Source: Anaerolineales bacterium (GTDB taxonomy: Bacteria > Chloroflexota > Anaerolineae > Anaerolineales > UBA4823). From it: a DNA stretch of 64,000 bases. Both the position numbers and the translations under genes were made by a program. Location: the NCBI GenBank assembly GCA_016935755.1, contig JAFGQI010000076.1, positions 46,584 to 110,583 of the forward strand, given 5' to 3'. Numbering within the stretch: position 1 is the first letter of the stretch; each line of letters starts with the position of its first letter. The notes beneath the pieces were generated by a model, which was given only the letters and a program-made list of their open reading frames with translations, was not told where the DNA came from and did not search any database. Positions 1 through 9,964 of the stretch are shown here, piece after piece.

Positions 1-632
1 CTGGGGTTTTGTTGGCTGCGAACCTGGCGGATGGTTAGCATCATGGTGCGTAAAGCATGGGCGGAAAAGTATTCTGGCTGGGAGGGGATGATCAGCATAT
101 CGGCAGCTGCCAGGGCGTTAATCGTGACTGCTCCCATCAATGGCGGGCAGTCGAGGATGATGAAATCATAGGGCAGTGTCGGCTGCTCAGCTTGAGACCC
201 TTCGGAAATATTGCTCTGCCGGGGGAGGCGTAAACCAGCGCGTAGAATCGTCTCATAGTTTTTGCGCACAGGCAGGAAACGCTCAGCCAGATCCATCCCA
301 GAGTTTGAGGGGATCAGATCCAACCCTGGTATATCGGTTTGGCGGCTGACACTCAGCGGGGTGGCAGAATTAAAGAATACATCGGTGACGGCTCCTCGCA
401 GGCGGCTGGGATCCACGCCCAAAGCCAGGGTCAGGTTGGCCTGGGCATCCAGGTCGATCAGCAGAACCTCCTGATTGTGGTTGGTCAGGGCGCCGCCCAG
501 AGATACAACGGTGGTGGTCTTGGCAACACCACCTTTCTGGTTGGCAACGGCGATAATGAATGGCATTGACCGTGTAGAAGGCATCGAGGCATGTGCGGAT
601 CCAGGTAATGAGGTGTCGGCAGGCAGGTTCAT
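1..632 (-). CDS. ParA/Soj-family ATPase, 3' end truncated by the window edge
   Basis: Manual reverse-strand translation from ATG at 632: MNLPADTSLPGSAHASMPSTRSMPFIIAVANQKGGVAKTTTVVSLGGALTNHNQEVLLIDLDAQANLTLALG...YDFIILDCPPLMGAVTINALAAADMLIIPSQPEYFSAHALR. Deviant Walker A (KGGVAKTT), LIDLDAQAN and ILDCPP motifs. ATGA overlap with the upstream ORF stop at 629-631. Absent from the ORF track because it has no stop in the window. Confidence 0.93.
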   Translation of the reverse strand, partial: MNLPADTSLPGSAHASMPSTRSMPFIIAVANQKGGVAKTTTVVSLGGALTNHNQEVLLIDLDAQANLTLALGVDPSRLRGAVTDVFFNSATPLSVSRQTDIPGLDLIPSNSGMDLAERFLPVRKNYETILRAGLRLPRQSNISEGSQAEQPTLPYDFIILDCPPLMGAVTINALAAADMLIIPSQPEYFSAHALRTMMLTIRQVRSQQNP

Positions 633-2467
633 TGTTCTTGTCCTTCCCTACTATCATCCGGCGGATAATGGGCATCCGGCGGATACTGAACATCCGGCGG
701 ATATAAAACGTCCGTGGGTGTCGTCGTTATTGGTGGGGTGATGCTCACCTGAGCCTGGCTGGCTTGCAGAGCGCGCCGCAGCTCCTTTACGGCGGTCTCG
801 AGGATCGCCTGGGGGTTGTTGGTAGTGCGCATCCGGGCGGTGATTTCACCCGTCAGGCGTTCCCGTTCGGCTCTGCGGCGGGTCTCTTCGTAGAGTCTGG
901 CGCTTTCCAGGGCCACGCTCAGCTGGTCGCTCAAAGTTTGTATCAGCTCGATTTCTGTCTGGCTCCAGGGTGGGGCTTGAGCGGGTTTCTGCAGCCGCAA
1001 AACACCGGCTGGCGCCTGGCGAATGACAATTGGCATGAACAGGGTCTTTTGATCGCTGGAAGTAGTCAGGAGCGCTCGTTGCCCGGAGGGTTTCTCCTGC
1101 TGCTGGCTGGTTTCTGCGCGACGGTGTTCGCTGCCGTCCTGGGCGATCTCGGAGGCAGCGCCCTCTTCTGCCGCCGCGTAATCAAATGCTCCAGCTCGAT
1201 TCAAGAGTTCCAGCATTTTTGGGTGCCAATCGCCGGTAATAGCGGTCACTTCGGACCCGGTACTGCTGGTAGGCGCAGAGGACAGGTAGCCCAGCATGGG
1301 GCGAACCTGCAGCAGCTTGCGCCAGGCTTCGCGGCTTAGTTCACCATAAGCCTTTCGGCTGATATCCAGCGCTGCCCGCAGGTCGGCAACAATGGCCTGA
1401 TTTTCCAGGAACAGGTTTGCGTTTTCGATCGAGATGGCGATCTGGTTCGCCAGGATCTGCAGGGTGGCGATATCATCTTCGCTAAAGGCAGCCTCGGCTT
1501 CACTCTGCACATCCAGCACACCCCATAATCTATCACCAACCAGCAAGGGCAAGGCGAGCTCTGAGCGGGTCTTTGGCAGGAAGGGATTGCGGAAGTGAAC
1601 TGCGTCGTCCCCGACATCCATAGCCAGGCGCGGGCGGCGAGTATCGGCTACCGTGCCGACGATGCTGGTCTCGCTGACCGCCAACCGGTGGCCTCGGGCA
1701 AGCATTTTCTGTCCGCCTTCGCTGTTGCTGGCGCGCAGCACTGCATAATGATCACCGGCTTGATTTTCTTGTTCGCCTTCCATCAGGAAGATGCCCGCGT
1801 GATAGTAACCAAAGTATTCGCTGATCAGCTGGGTGACCTTGTTCAGCAGCTGGTCGATATCGCGGATAGTGGAAGCAACCTGGGCTACCTGGGCGGCAGC
1901 CTGCAGCTGCCGGGCACGATGCTCCATGGTCTGGGTGCGTTCGTTCACCTGATTTTGCAGGTTGTGCTGCATGGTAAACATATCGCTTGCCATGTTTTGG
2001 AAGGAGGTTGCCAGGGATTCGACTTCGTCGCCTGTGCGCGGCAAAAGTTGGGCAGACTCGGCAAGCTCGGGGAGGGCAACCCCAGGGCGTGATCCTTGAT
2101 CGTCGCCAGCAGCCAGGCCGGCAGCCGCGCCAACCTGATCCACTCCCGCTGCGCGCAGGCGTTCGACATACCGTTGGAGCTGGCGAATGGGACCCAGCAG
2201 CCCGGCGGAACTGAAGATAGCGATGATGCCAATGCCCATCCCGGTATAAATCAGATAGCTGATCAGCTCAACCCGCAGTGAATCATTTACCTGGACGATA
2301 GCTTCTTCTGGTATATTCCAAAAGGCGCCGTTTGCCAGGGTGCCACCCACCCGGAGTAAACTGCGGTTGAGGCTTAACAACCGGACGCTGGTCAGCAGGG
2401 TAGGGATGAGGCTGAGCAGGATGAAGAATAGCAGGATTTTATTGAATAAGGAACCACGTAGTTTCAT
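629..2467 (-). CDS. Membrane-anchored GAF-GAF sensor protein (array member 9), no catalytic output domain
   Basis: N-terminal TM pair, coiled coil (NERTQTMEHRARQLQAAAQVAQVASTI), GAF core (GHRLAVSETSIVGTVADTRRPRLAMDVGDDAVHFRNPFLPKTRSELALPL), YGELSREAW linker, second GAF-like region, C-terminal helix; no H-box, GGDEF, EAL or HD. Confidence 0.85.
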   Translation of the reverse strand: MKLRGSLFNKILLFFILLSLIPTLLTSVRLLSLNRSLLRVGGTLANGAFWNIPEEAIVQVNDSLRVELISYLIYTGMGIGIIAIFSSAGLLGPIRQLQRYVERLRAAGVDQVGAAAGLAAGDDQGSRPGVALPELAESAQLLPRTGDEVESLATSFQNMASDMFTMQHNLQNQVNERTQTMEHRARQLQAAAQVAQVASTIRDIDQLLNKVTQLISEYFGYYHAGIFLMEGEQENQAGDHYAVLRASNSEGGQKMLARGHRLAVSETSIVGTVADTRRPRLAMDVGDDAVHFRNPFLPKTRSELALPLLVGDRLWGVLDVQSEAEAAFSEDDIATLQILANQIAISIENANLFLENQAIVADLRAALDISRKAYGELSREAWRKLLQVRPMLGYLSSAPTSSTGSEVTAITGDWHPKMLELLNRAGAFDYAAAEEGAASEIAQDGSEHRRAETSQQQEKPSGQRALLTTSSDQKTLFMPIVIRQAPAGVLRLQKPAQAPPWSQTEIELIQTLSDQLSVALESARLYEETRRRAERERLTGEITARMRTTNNPQAILETAVKELRRALQASQAQVSITPPITTTPTDVLYPPDVQYPPDAHYPPDDSREGQEQ

Positions 2468-2491
2468 TTCTGGTAATCCTATTTACATGAG

Positions 2492-3628
2492 CTACGTTCC
2501 CAGGATGAATGTAAATGTAATCAAAAAGAACAAGACTACACCAAGCCAACCTGCCAGAGCAGCAACCAATGGGCGGCTGCCGGTGTTGATCACGCTGTCG
2601 ATGTCCACAGTCAGACCGATGCTGGTCAGGGTCGTGGCAAAAATTAACGGGGCGTAAGTTTTTAATGGTTGGAGTATCGTCCGGGAAGATGGAACAAACG
2701 AAATTAAAACTCCAACAATGATGAAGGGCAGCAGGAACCATACCCGCCCCAGTGAGCGAATAAATTGTGAAAAGACAGCTCCACTTGCAGGAACTTGCCT
2801 GGCAGCGCCAATAGTTCCTCGGTGCAGAAAGCTGGCAAACACGGCAATGGGGGCCAGCATGACGATGCGGATGGTTTTAACCGCCAGGGCAAAATCGGTG
2901 ATGCTCTGGTTTAGCCCGGCGATTGCCAGGCGCACAGTGCCGGTCTGGTGCAGGGTGCTGCCGCTCAGCACTGCGTATGCCTCATCGCTCAGCTGCAGGA
3001 ATTCTTTTAACAGGGGATAAGTCATCACGCCCAACAAAGCGACCGCGGTCACCGCCAACAAAGACACAGAGGTATCCTCTGGCTCTGCGTCGATGCTGGG
3101 GGTGAGCACAGCAATCGCCGAGGCGCCGCAGACTGCTGACCCGTAGGCGAGCAAAGCGCTGAGCTTAGGGCGTAATTTCCAAAGTACACGGTTGAGCGAA
3201 TAGATGATCACGAAGAACAAAACCATGCACAGCAGGGTGAAAATGATGATTTGAAGGGGCAAGGTAGCGAAACGGCTGAAATCGATATTGGTGCCATACG
3301 CAATGATGCCAACTGGGATCAGCAGCTTCACGCTGAATTGTATGCCAGGCTGTAAGGTGGGATTGTTCCCCAGGATGGCTTTGATCGTCATGCCCATCAG
3401 AATGCCTAATACCAGCGCGTCCAGGGAGTGATGCAGTGTGGACAGGTAAAAAGCCACGCCACCAATAGCAGCTGCCAGCAAGAAGCCTGGAATAACATTC
3501 GCAAACTGCTGCAGATAGCGGGAGGACCCTGACTGGGGAGTCTGGTTGGCTGCCCCAAGAAATGGGCGCTCTTCCGATGATTGATCCATACTTGCCGGTT
3601 GAGTCTCTGACGATCTTGAAACGCTCAT
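2492..3628 (-). CDS. YeiH/UPF0324-family membrane protein (putative sulfate exporter family)
   Basis: 378 aa, multi-TM; GVAFYLSTLHHSLDALVLGILMGMTIKAILGN and YGSAVCGASAIAVLTPSIDAEPEDTSVSLLAVTAVALLGVMTYPLL match YeiH family character. Confidence 0.85.
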   Translation of the reverse strand: MSVSRSSETQPASMDQSSEERPFLGAANQTPQSGSSRYLQQFANVIPGFLLAAAIGGVAFYLSTLHHSLDALVLGILMGMTIKAILGNNPTLQPGIQFSVKLLIPVGIIAYGTNIDFSRFATLPLQIIIFTLLCMVLFFVIIYSLNRVLWKLRPKLSALLAYGSAVCGASAIAVLTPSIDAEPEDTSVSLLAVTAVALLGVMTYPLLKEFLQLSDEAYAVLSGSTLHQTGTVRLAIAGLNQSITDFALAVKTIRIVMLAPIAVFASFLHRGTIGAARQVPASGAVFSQFIRSLGRVWFLLPFIIVGVLISFVPSSRTILQPLKTYAPLIFATTLTSIGLTVDIDSVINTGSRPLVAALAGWLGVVLFFLITFTFILGT

Positions 3629-5967
3629 AAGGTGCTCCCTTCGATCTCCGCTTGACCGGGTCGTAGATCTATTGGCTGACGATTCGCATGGATTTGTCCA
3701 GTCTCTGGCTGTTCAACACCAGCTTCGGGCAGGTCATGCACAACCCCTGTTTGTGGGATGCCCATGCGGACCTCAACTTCTTTAAGATCAAGAACCTGGC
3801 GAATTTCACGCACCGCGGTTTGTAGGATGGTATCGATATCGAGGGTGGCGCGCATGCGCCCGGTGATCTCACCGACCAGGCGCTCGCGCTCTGCCGACAT
3901 CTGAGTCTCTTCAAACAGGCGGGCGCTATCCAGGGTGACACCGAGCTGGTCAACCAGAGTTTCGAGTAAATTTAGTTCATCGGGGCGCAATGCAGCAGCT
4001 GGCTGATTTTCGCCTGAGGCTGTTCGTGGGCGAGCTTTTATCGTGCCAATCACCCGGCCGCGTGATTTGATCGGTAGAACCAAAGCTTCCGTTTCTCCTT
4101 TGGGATTAGCTCCCGAGGCGCTCGCGCTGCCCTCAAATTCCCGAATGTGCTTCAACCCTTGCGGATCACGCTGCAGGAGCAGGGGACGCCGGCGCAGGCG
4201 TTCCATCCAGGCCTGGTGGCTGAACTCGCCATAGGCCTGGCGCATGGCTTCCATGGTTTCTTGAGCCTGGGAGAACAGGCGGGCGTTATCCAGCGCGACT
4301 GCCACCTGATCTGCCATGGTTTGGAAGATGGCAATTGTTTCACGATCAAAGGCGCCCGACCGGGTGCTCTGAATGCTAATGGCGCCTAACACCTGGCCGC
4401 GCGAGCGCAAGGGGACCGCGGCCTCGGAGCGCGTGTCTGGTAGATCGGCAGTCGCCAGGCGGATGGGGTCTTCTCCAGCCTCCAGAGCGATACGAGGTTG
4501 GGCGTTGGCAATGCACCAGCCAATCATAGAAGAAGATCCAGGAGCGGCCTCAATTTTCAAGCGGTGGCCGCGAGCTAACATGGTTTCTCCGGCTTGCCCG
4601 GTGCCGGCGCGCAGCACCGCCCATTCGCGGTACTCATCTACCAGAAACAAGCCGACATAATACAGATCAAAACGCTGCTGGATCAGATCGACCACACGTT
4701 GGATCAGCTGGGAGGTATCCAGCACTGTAGCCACCGAACGGCTGACTTCTGCCGCGCCCAGCAGCTGTTCGTTACGGGTTTCAAACTGGCGGGTGCGCTG
4801 TGCGACACGTTCCTCCAGGCTGACGATTAACTCCCGTAAGCGGATGGTCATGGCGTTGAAGGCTTGCGAAAGCATGCCAATTTCATCGCCGCGGCGCAAG
4901 TTTAGCCGGCTGGAGGTCTGCTGCAGAGCCAGGTTGCCGCTGGCGACCTGGCTGGCTGTGGTGGTGAGTTCGGACAGGGGGCGGATGAGACTGGCGCCAA
5001 CAAAGAAGGCTGCCAGAACAGCCACCAGAGTGGAGGCGATGATAATGCTGGCCAGCAAACGGGTGGTGGTGATCAGCGTTCGCTGCGCTTCTACCTGCTC
5101 CTGTTCAGCTACGAGAGCTATCTCAAGATCGGGGAGCCAACGATAGGCGCTGTACACCGGGATGCCCTGGTAGTTCGAATAGAGGGCTGTGTCGGCTTGC
5201 TGGTAACGGATCGCATTCAGCACGCCCTCAGTGCGGATGGCAGATGAGCCGGTGATATTGGGATTATTTGGGTCATCTGAAACGCGCAGGTCGGTCAGAA
5301 GAACGTTATCAGCGTTGACCAGATAGGTTTCACCGGTTTCGCCCAGGGAAGCTTTTTCGGTCATCAGGGTGTTAAGTGTGCCCAGGGTAGCGCGGCCTGC
5401 CAACACCCCCAGTACTTCGCCCTGGTCAGAGAGAATAGGTTGAGAAAAGATGACCGAATATTGCATCAAGGAAACATCGAATACGGGGGGCTGCACGAAT
5501 TGACTGCGCAGGCCTCTTTCAAAGAAGCGCTGGGTGGCGAAGAGACGGCCTTCTTTGGCGGCATCTGTTGATAAGATGACTACACCCTCCGTATTCAAGA
5601 TAAAGAGTTCAACAAAGTCGGGGCGGGCGATCAGCGCTTCCTGGAAGTTTGCCAGTTGGGAGTCGTATACCACCCGAAAAACAGCGCTATCAAGATCAGA
5701 TTGCAGCAGGTTGGTCAGAAAGCGTGTGCCCTCGCTGCGTTGGATTTCGGCTTGCAGCGTCGTTTGGAGATCGGCAGCCCACCTCAACACCTCATTTTCT
5801 TTGAGGATGGCAACTGCGGTCAGGTTATTGTAAATATTCGTCTCAGCATCGGTGGATAGCACAGGCGTAACCACCAGGGCTAATACGCCAATGGGCAGCA
5901 GAGCGAAGAGCACCAGCAGGATGATCAGCCTCGTCCGAATACTGTTATACCAGTTGATCTGCCTCAT
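3625..5967 (-). CDS. dCache-like/HAMP/GAF/GAF sensor protein (array member 8), no catalytic output domain
   Basis: 780 aa; TM, ~280 aa extracytoplasmic region (VDLIF-type sensor text FVELFILNTEGVVILSTDAAKEGRLF), TM, HAMP, VAQRTRQFETRNEQLL coiled coil, GAF, YGEFSHQAW linker, second GAF. ATGA overlaps at both ends. Confidence 0.87.
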   Translation of the reverse strand: MRQINWYNSIRTRLIILLVLFALLPIGVLALVVTPVLSTDAETNIYNNLTAVAILKENEVLRWAADLQTTLQAEIQRSEGTRFLTNLLQSDLDSAVFRVVYDSQLANFQEALIARPDFVELFILNTEGVVILSTDAAKEGRLFATQRFFERGLRSQFVQPPVFDVSLMQYSVIFSQPILSDQGEVLGVLAGRATLGTLNTLMTEKASLGETGETYLVNADNVLLTDLRVSDDPNNPNITGSSAIRTEGVLNAIRYQQADTALYSNYQGIPVYSAYRWLPDLEIALVAEQEQVEAQRTLITTTRLLASIIIASTLVAVLAAFFVGASLIRPLSELTTTASQVASGNLALQQTSSRLNLRRGDEIGMLSQAFNAMTIRLRELIVSLEERVAQRTRQFETRNEQLLGAAEVSRSVATVLDTSQLIQRVVDLIQQRFDLYYVGLFLVDEYREWAVLRAGTGQAGETMLARGHRLKIEAAPGSSSMIGWCIANAQPRIALEAGEDPIRLATADLPDTRSEAAVPLRSRGQVLGAISIQSTRSGAFDRETIAIFQTMADQVAVALDNARLFSQAQETMEAMRQAYGEFSHQAWMERLRRRPLLLQRDPQGLKHIREFEGSASASGANPKGETEALVLPIKSRGRVIGTIKARPRTASGENQPAAALRPDELNLLETLVDQLGVTLDSARLFEETQMSAERERLVGEITGRMRATLDIDTILQTAVREIRQVLDLKEVEVRMGIPQTGVVHDLPEAGVEQPETGQIHANRQPIDLRPGQAEIEGSTL

Positions 5968-8405
5968 TGTATTTCTCCATCGCGTTGATCTGTACTGCTG
6001 CGGTGATCTTGTTCCTCCGGTGAGAGCTGGATGACCAGCTCTTCCAGATCGAGCACTTTATAGATCTCCTCAACGGCGGTTTGCAGAACTGCTTCGACAT
6101 CCATCGAAGTACGCATGCGGCTGGTAACCTCGCCGATCAGTCGTTCTTGTTCGGCTCTTTGCTGGGTCTCAGCGTACAGCCGGGCGCTGTCCAAAGCTAC
6201 ACCGAGTTGCTCAGTGATGTTCTCCAGGAAGGCGATTTCTTCAGCACCCCAATTGGTAGGAACTGCGGTGTCTGCCTGGCCTTCCTGACTGTTCGCCCCG
6301 CGGGTGATATGGATGACGCCAATGGTGCTCCCACGGATGTTAATTGGGACAGCGATTGACTCTGGTCGCTGGTCGGATGCCGCCTGTTCTAGCATTGTTG
6401 ATGGAACCGGGCGACCCTGCTGGAAGGCCATTTCCATCTCTGGATACCAGACAGGCGTAGCCGGGTGAACGCCGCTGGCATCGCCTCGTAAAGTAAGGCC
6501 TGCCTGGCCCTGGCTGGTTTCCTGAGCCCAATCCTGCCAGCTGTAGCGTGATCGAGCTGAATAAGCCTGGCGTTCAGCCTGGAGGGCCTGCTGACTCTCT
6601 GCGTAAAGTCGGGCATTTGAGATCGCCACAGCAAGCTGGTCTGCCAGGGATTGCAGCACTGCCAGCGAAACCTCATCAAAGGCATTGGGCTGGGCGCTCT
6701 GCACTGAAATCGCGCCTAGAACCTGACCGCGCGAGCGCAGCGGCAGAGCCGCTTCCGAACGCGTTTCGGGCAGTTCGGCGGTTGAGGCGCGCATCAGGTC
6801 GCTTTCTGCAAACTGGGCAATGCGGGCCTGACTGTTGGAAATGCACCAGCCGATCATCGAGCCTCGACCGATCAGCAGGCGGTGACCGCGGGTGATCATG
6901 GCCTGACCGGCCTGACCTGTGCCAGCGTGTAATACTGCCCATTCCTGGTTCTCATCCACCAGGAAAAGTCCAACATAATACAGGTTGAAGCGTTCACGGA
7001 TCAGCTCAACCGCCTCACGAATGAGCATTTCAGGGTCAAGAATCGAGGCTGCTACCTGGCTCACCTGGGCGGAGGCTTCCAGGTAGTTCGAGCGTTCAGA
7101 TAACTGCCGGGTGCGCTCTGCGACACGCTGCTCCAGGCTGTCGATCAGTGTGTTCAACTGTTTCGTCATGCTGGAAAAGGCCTGTTCCAGCACACCGATT
7201 TCGTCTCCCGAGGGATTGATCTCGACAACTGGCTCGGGAGGCGGGGCCTCCACTGGCTGTGTGATGATCGCTGGGACGGCTTCTTTTCGCGGCGCACCCA
7301 GCGTGAGTCTTTCGATGGCTGAGCGGCTCAACTGTTGGGCCGTCTCGGCCAGGTTGCTGACGGGGGAGGCGATGGTGTAGGTAACCATCAGGGCGATAAA
7401 CACTGCCACCAGGATGGATGCCAGCGCTACGCTGGAGTTGACTGCCAGGGTTGCCAGTGTAGTGCGGTTGGCCTCGGCCTGTTCTTGTTCAGCCAGGACA
7501 AGCACCTGCAGGTCGGTAATCCAGCGGTACACACCGGTGACCGGCACGCCATCCTGATTGGTGTAATTCAGAATCCCGCCTGCGCTGTCTGCTGCAAACT
7601 GGATGCCCTGGGTATTGACTTTTTGCCCCAGGTCTTCTTCGACTGGACCAACCAGCAAGGTGCGATCAGCTCCCACCAAATAAGTCACCCCGGTTTCGCC
7701 CAGCCCCAGAGAATTGTTCAGGATTTCAGATAATGGCGCCATCTTTACCCTGGCTGCCATCACGCCGATTACTTGGCCAGACTCCGTGTCACCCGATTGT
7801 TCTCCATCCGTATTCGCCTGACCAAAGATGGGCATACTGACATATAACTGTGTTTTGCCCAGGGCGTAGTTGTAGTCGGGGGTGCTGGTATATGGGGCTG
7901 CCAAACCCTGTGAGAAGAATGCGCTCTGGCTTAAATCCTGGCCTTCCTGGGTGTTATTGCTGGATAGGATTACCACTCCCCCGCGGTCGAGCAGGAAAAT
8001 CTCATCAAAATTTTGCGATTGCCTCAGGTTGTTAATGAAACGGTTGCGGACGATGTTGTAAGACTCCCGGATCAGGAGATAGTCCGGCGAAGTTGGAGGA
8101 GTCTGGATAATTTTAGCCACCAGGGTAGGGGTGTCTTCCCCCACCAGCGCACCAGCCAACTCGACTTTTAACCCATCCGCCCAGCTTGCGATCGCATTTT
8201 CTTTATAGCCGACCACAGTATCAAGCTGGGTGATGGCGGAATCACGCCCGCCTTGCGCCCCCGAGATGACCAGCACCAGGGAGATACCGGCGAAGGGCAG
8301 CATCGCTACCGCCAGGAATGCCAGAATCAAGCGGTATCTCAGCGAGGAGCGTGAAAGTTTGGTTTGTTCAGGTTGAACCAGTTCCGCAGATAGTTGTGAG
8401 TTCAT
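5964..8405 (-). CDS. dCache-like/HAMP/GAF/GAF sensor protein (array member 7), no catalytic output domain
   Basis: ORF open from 8528, but that start overlaps the upstream gene. MNSQLSAELVQPEQTKLSRSSLRYRLILAFLAVAMLPF begins at ATG 8405 and is the likely start. Same architecture as neighbours. Confidence 0.85.
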   Translation of the reverse strand: MNSQLSAELVQPEQTKLSRSSLRYRLILAFLAVAMLPFAGISLVLVISGAQGGRDSAITQLDTVVGYKENAIASWADGLKVELAGALVGEDTPTLVAKIIQTPPTSPDYLLIRESYNIVRNRFINNLRQSQNFDEIFLLDRGGVVILSSNNTQEGQDLSQSAFFSQGLAAPYTSTPDYNYALGKTQLYVSMPIFGQANTDGEQSGDTESGQVIGVMAARVKMAPLSEILNNSLGLGETGVTYLVGADRTLLVGPVEEDLGQKVNTQGIQFAADSAGGILNYTNQDGVPVTGVYRWITDLQVLVLAEQEQAEANRTTLATLAVNSSVALASILVAVFIALMVTYTIASPVSNLAETAQQLSRSAIERLTLGAPRKEAVPAIITQPVEAPPPEPVVEINPSGDEIGVLEQAFSSMTKQLNTLIDSLEQRVAERTRQLSERSNYLEASAQVSQVAASILDPEMLIREAVELIRERFNLYYVGLFLVDENQEWAVLHAGTGQAGQAMITRGHRLLIGRGSMIGWCISNSQARIAQFAESDLMRASTAELPETRSEAALPLRSRGQVLGAISVQSAQPNAFDEVSLAVLQSLADQLAVAISNARLYAESQQALQAERQAYSARSRYSWQDWAQETSQGQAGLTLRGDASGVHPATPVWYPEMEMAFQQGRPVPSTMLEQAASDQRPESIAVPINIRGSTIGVIHITRGANSQEGQADTAVPTNWGAEEIAFLENITEQLGVALDSARLYAETQQRAEQERLIGEVTSRMRTSMDVEAVLQTAVEEIYKVLDLEELVIQLSPEEQDHRSSTDQRDGEIQ

Positions 8406-8434
8406 TTTTCCATCATCGCAGGTACATAAATTGA

Positions 8435-9964
8435 TTACCGGAACAACGCGCTGCCCTGGGTGAGCAAGAAGTTGACAAAGAAGAAGCCAAAGAACAATAC
8501 GTTTCCAACCAGGGACAGGTATGACCACCAGGTGATTCGGGCTGGCTTGGGGAGCTGCCGGTTTAGATAAATCATCACCAGTGGGAAGATCAGGGCGGCA
8601 AAGTTTGAAAGGTTCCCAGAAATCACGGTTAGCTGGACGGGCAGAGCCAGATGAATGATGATGCTGATCACCACGATCAGCCCGATCATGATGGGATAGT
8701 ACAGCCTGCGCGGGTCTTGAACGATGCTCTCTTCGCTTGAATTTTCTGCGGCCGTCTCAGGCTGCTTTGAGCGCGCCCGCCTCCTGAATCCCAGAAGGCC
8801 ATCTGTCAGATTGCGGGCGAGCAGTTCCAGCACAACCATTTGAGTGGTATAGAGAATGAGAAAACCAGTCAAAAGCGTCCAGCCAGAGAGCAGCGGGCCG
8901 AACCTTTGACCCAGCTGCAGGGCGGCATATGTGGTGACACTGGCTTGCTCGGGCGGCTGCGCCCCTGGCAGACCGGCCAGGTAGCCGACCAGGATGCTGG
9001 GCAGCATCATGCCCAGGATAGCGCCCACAAAATAGATGCCCCACTGGTCAATCAGCAGATAACGGAACCAGCGCTTCCAGATGGCGGCGTTTTTCTCGTT
9101 CTCTGGGAAAATCTTGCCTACGCTGCTCAGCTTGCTGGCGCGCCCTCCGAGTAGACCTGGGAGATAGCCTGTGCGGCTTCCCATACCAAAGCCCTTGTCG
9201 CGATAATAGCCAATAAACATGAAATTCAAACCGGAGGCCAGCGCCGTGAAGCCTGCCAGAGCGCCCAACAAGGACATATCGGCCCCTTCAGGTAAACGAG
9301 AGGGGGTCACCAGCGAGAGCATGGCGCTGCCCCAATAACTGATTGGTACTACCACCAGGGTGACCAGGAGCAGGCCAATTAACACGTAGGGTAAAATCAA
9401 TCCCTGTACCGCTTCCATGGTGCGCTCGATCTTGCGACCGAACATGGTCACAACAAAGATTGAAGCCAGAAGCCCGATACCCATGATACGCACCAGTTCC
9501 AACTCATTGGCCTGGTAGACCCTGCCTGTAAAGAGAGCGAACAGGCTGGCGCCAGCGCTCACCGTCCACCCACCCAGGATGAAGGCCATGTAGAAGCTGA
9601 ACAGCGCCAGTGGGATCCACAACCAATAGCCTGGCGGCGTACGACCAAAAGCCAGGATGGGGGGCTCGCCGGTAGCAATGGTAAAGCGCGCCAGTTCGAT
9701 ATTATAGAGCACCTGGAGAACTGCTGATACCAGGATTACCCAGCCGATCCCCTGGAACCCCAGCTTACTCACATTCAACGGGCCCAACTGCCATTCACCG
9801 CTGCCGATAGAGATGCCCAGGGCGATCACTCCTGGCCCCAGGATAAAGAGGATTAACTCCTGCAGGCCGACCCGCTTTACTTTATATACTTCTTCTGGTG
9901 TGGGCAGGTCTTGCACTTCGAGCGGGGGCCGGCTTACGCCGATCTGTTTGTATTCTTTCTCCAT
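8435..9964 (-). CDS. Nramp-like APC-superfamily permease with non-canonical TM1 motif
   Basis: 509 aa, ~11 TM; GPGVIALGISIGSGEWQLGPLNVSKLG where canonical Nramp has DPGN. Start overlaps the stop of the upstream ORF by one base (TGATG). Confidence 0.72.
   Translation of the reverse strand: MEKEYKQIGVSRPPLEVQDLPTPEEVYKVKRVGLQELILFILGPGVIALGISIGSGEWQLGPLNVSKLGFQGIGWVILVSAVLQVLYNIELARFTIATGEPPILAFGRTPPGYWLWIPLALFSFYMAFILGGWTVSAGASLFALFTGRVYQANELELVRIMGIGLLASIFVVTMFGRKIERTMEAVQGLILPYVLIGLLLVTLVVVPISYWGSAMLSLVTPSRLPEGADMSLLGALAGFTALASGLNFMFIGYYRDKGFGMGSRTGYLPGLLGGRASKLSSVGKIFPENEKNAAIWKRWFRYLLIDQWGIYFVGAILGMMLPSILVGYLAGLPGAQPPEQASVTTYAALQLGQRFGPLLSGWTLLTGFLILYTTQMVVLELLARNLTDGLLGFRRRARSKQPETAAENSSEESIVQDPRRLYYPIMIGLIVVISIIIHLALPVQLTVISGNLSNFAALIFPLVMIYLNRQLPKPARITWWSYLSLVGNVLFFGFFFVNFLLTQGSALFR

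Noticed and set aside
764-1339. 191-aa plus-strand ORF opposite a sensor gene, plus many similar ORFs across the array
   Set aside because: They recur at homologous positions because the paralogous minus-strand genes share sequence; no RBS or domain evidence.
8406-8528. Upstream start of sensor ORF 5964..8528
   Set aside because: Would overlap the Nramp-like gene by 94 nt; ATG 8405 gives a typical cytoplasmic leader plus TM.
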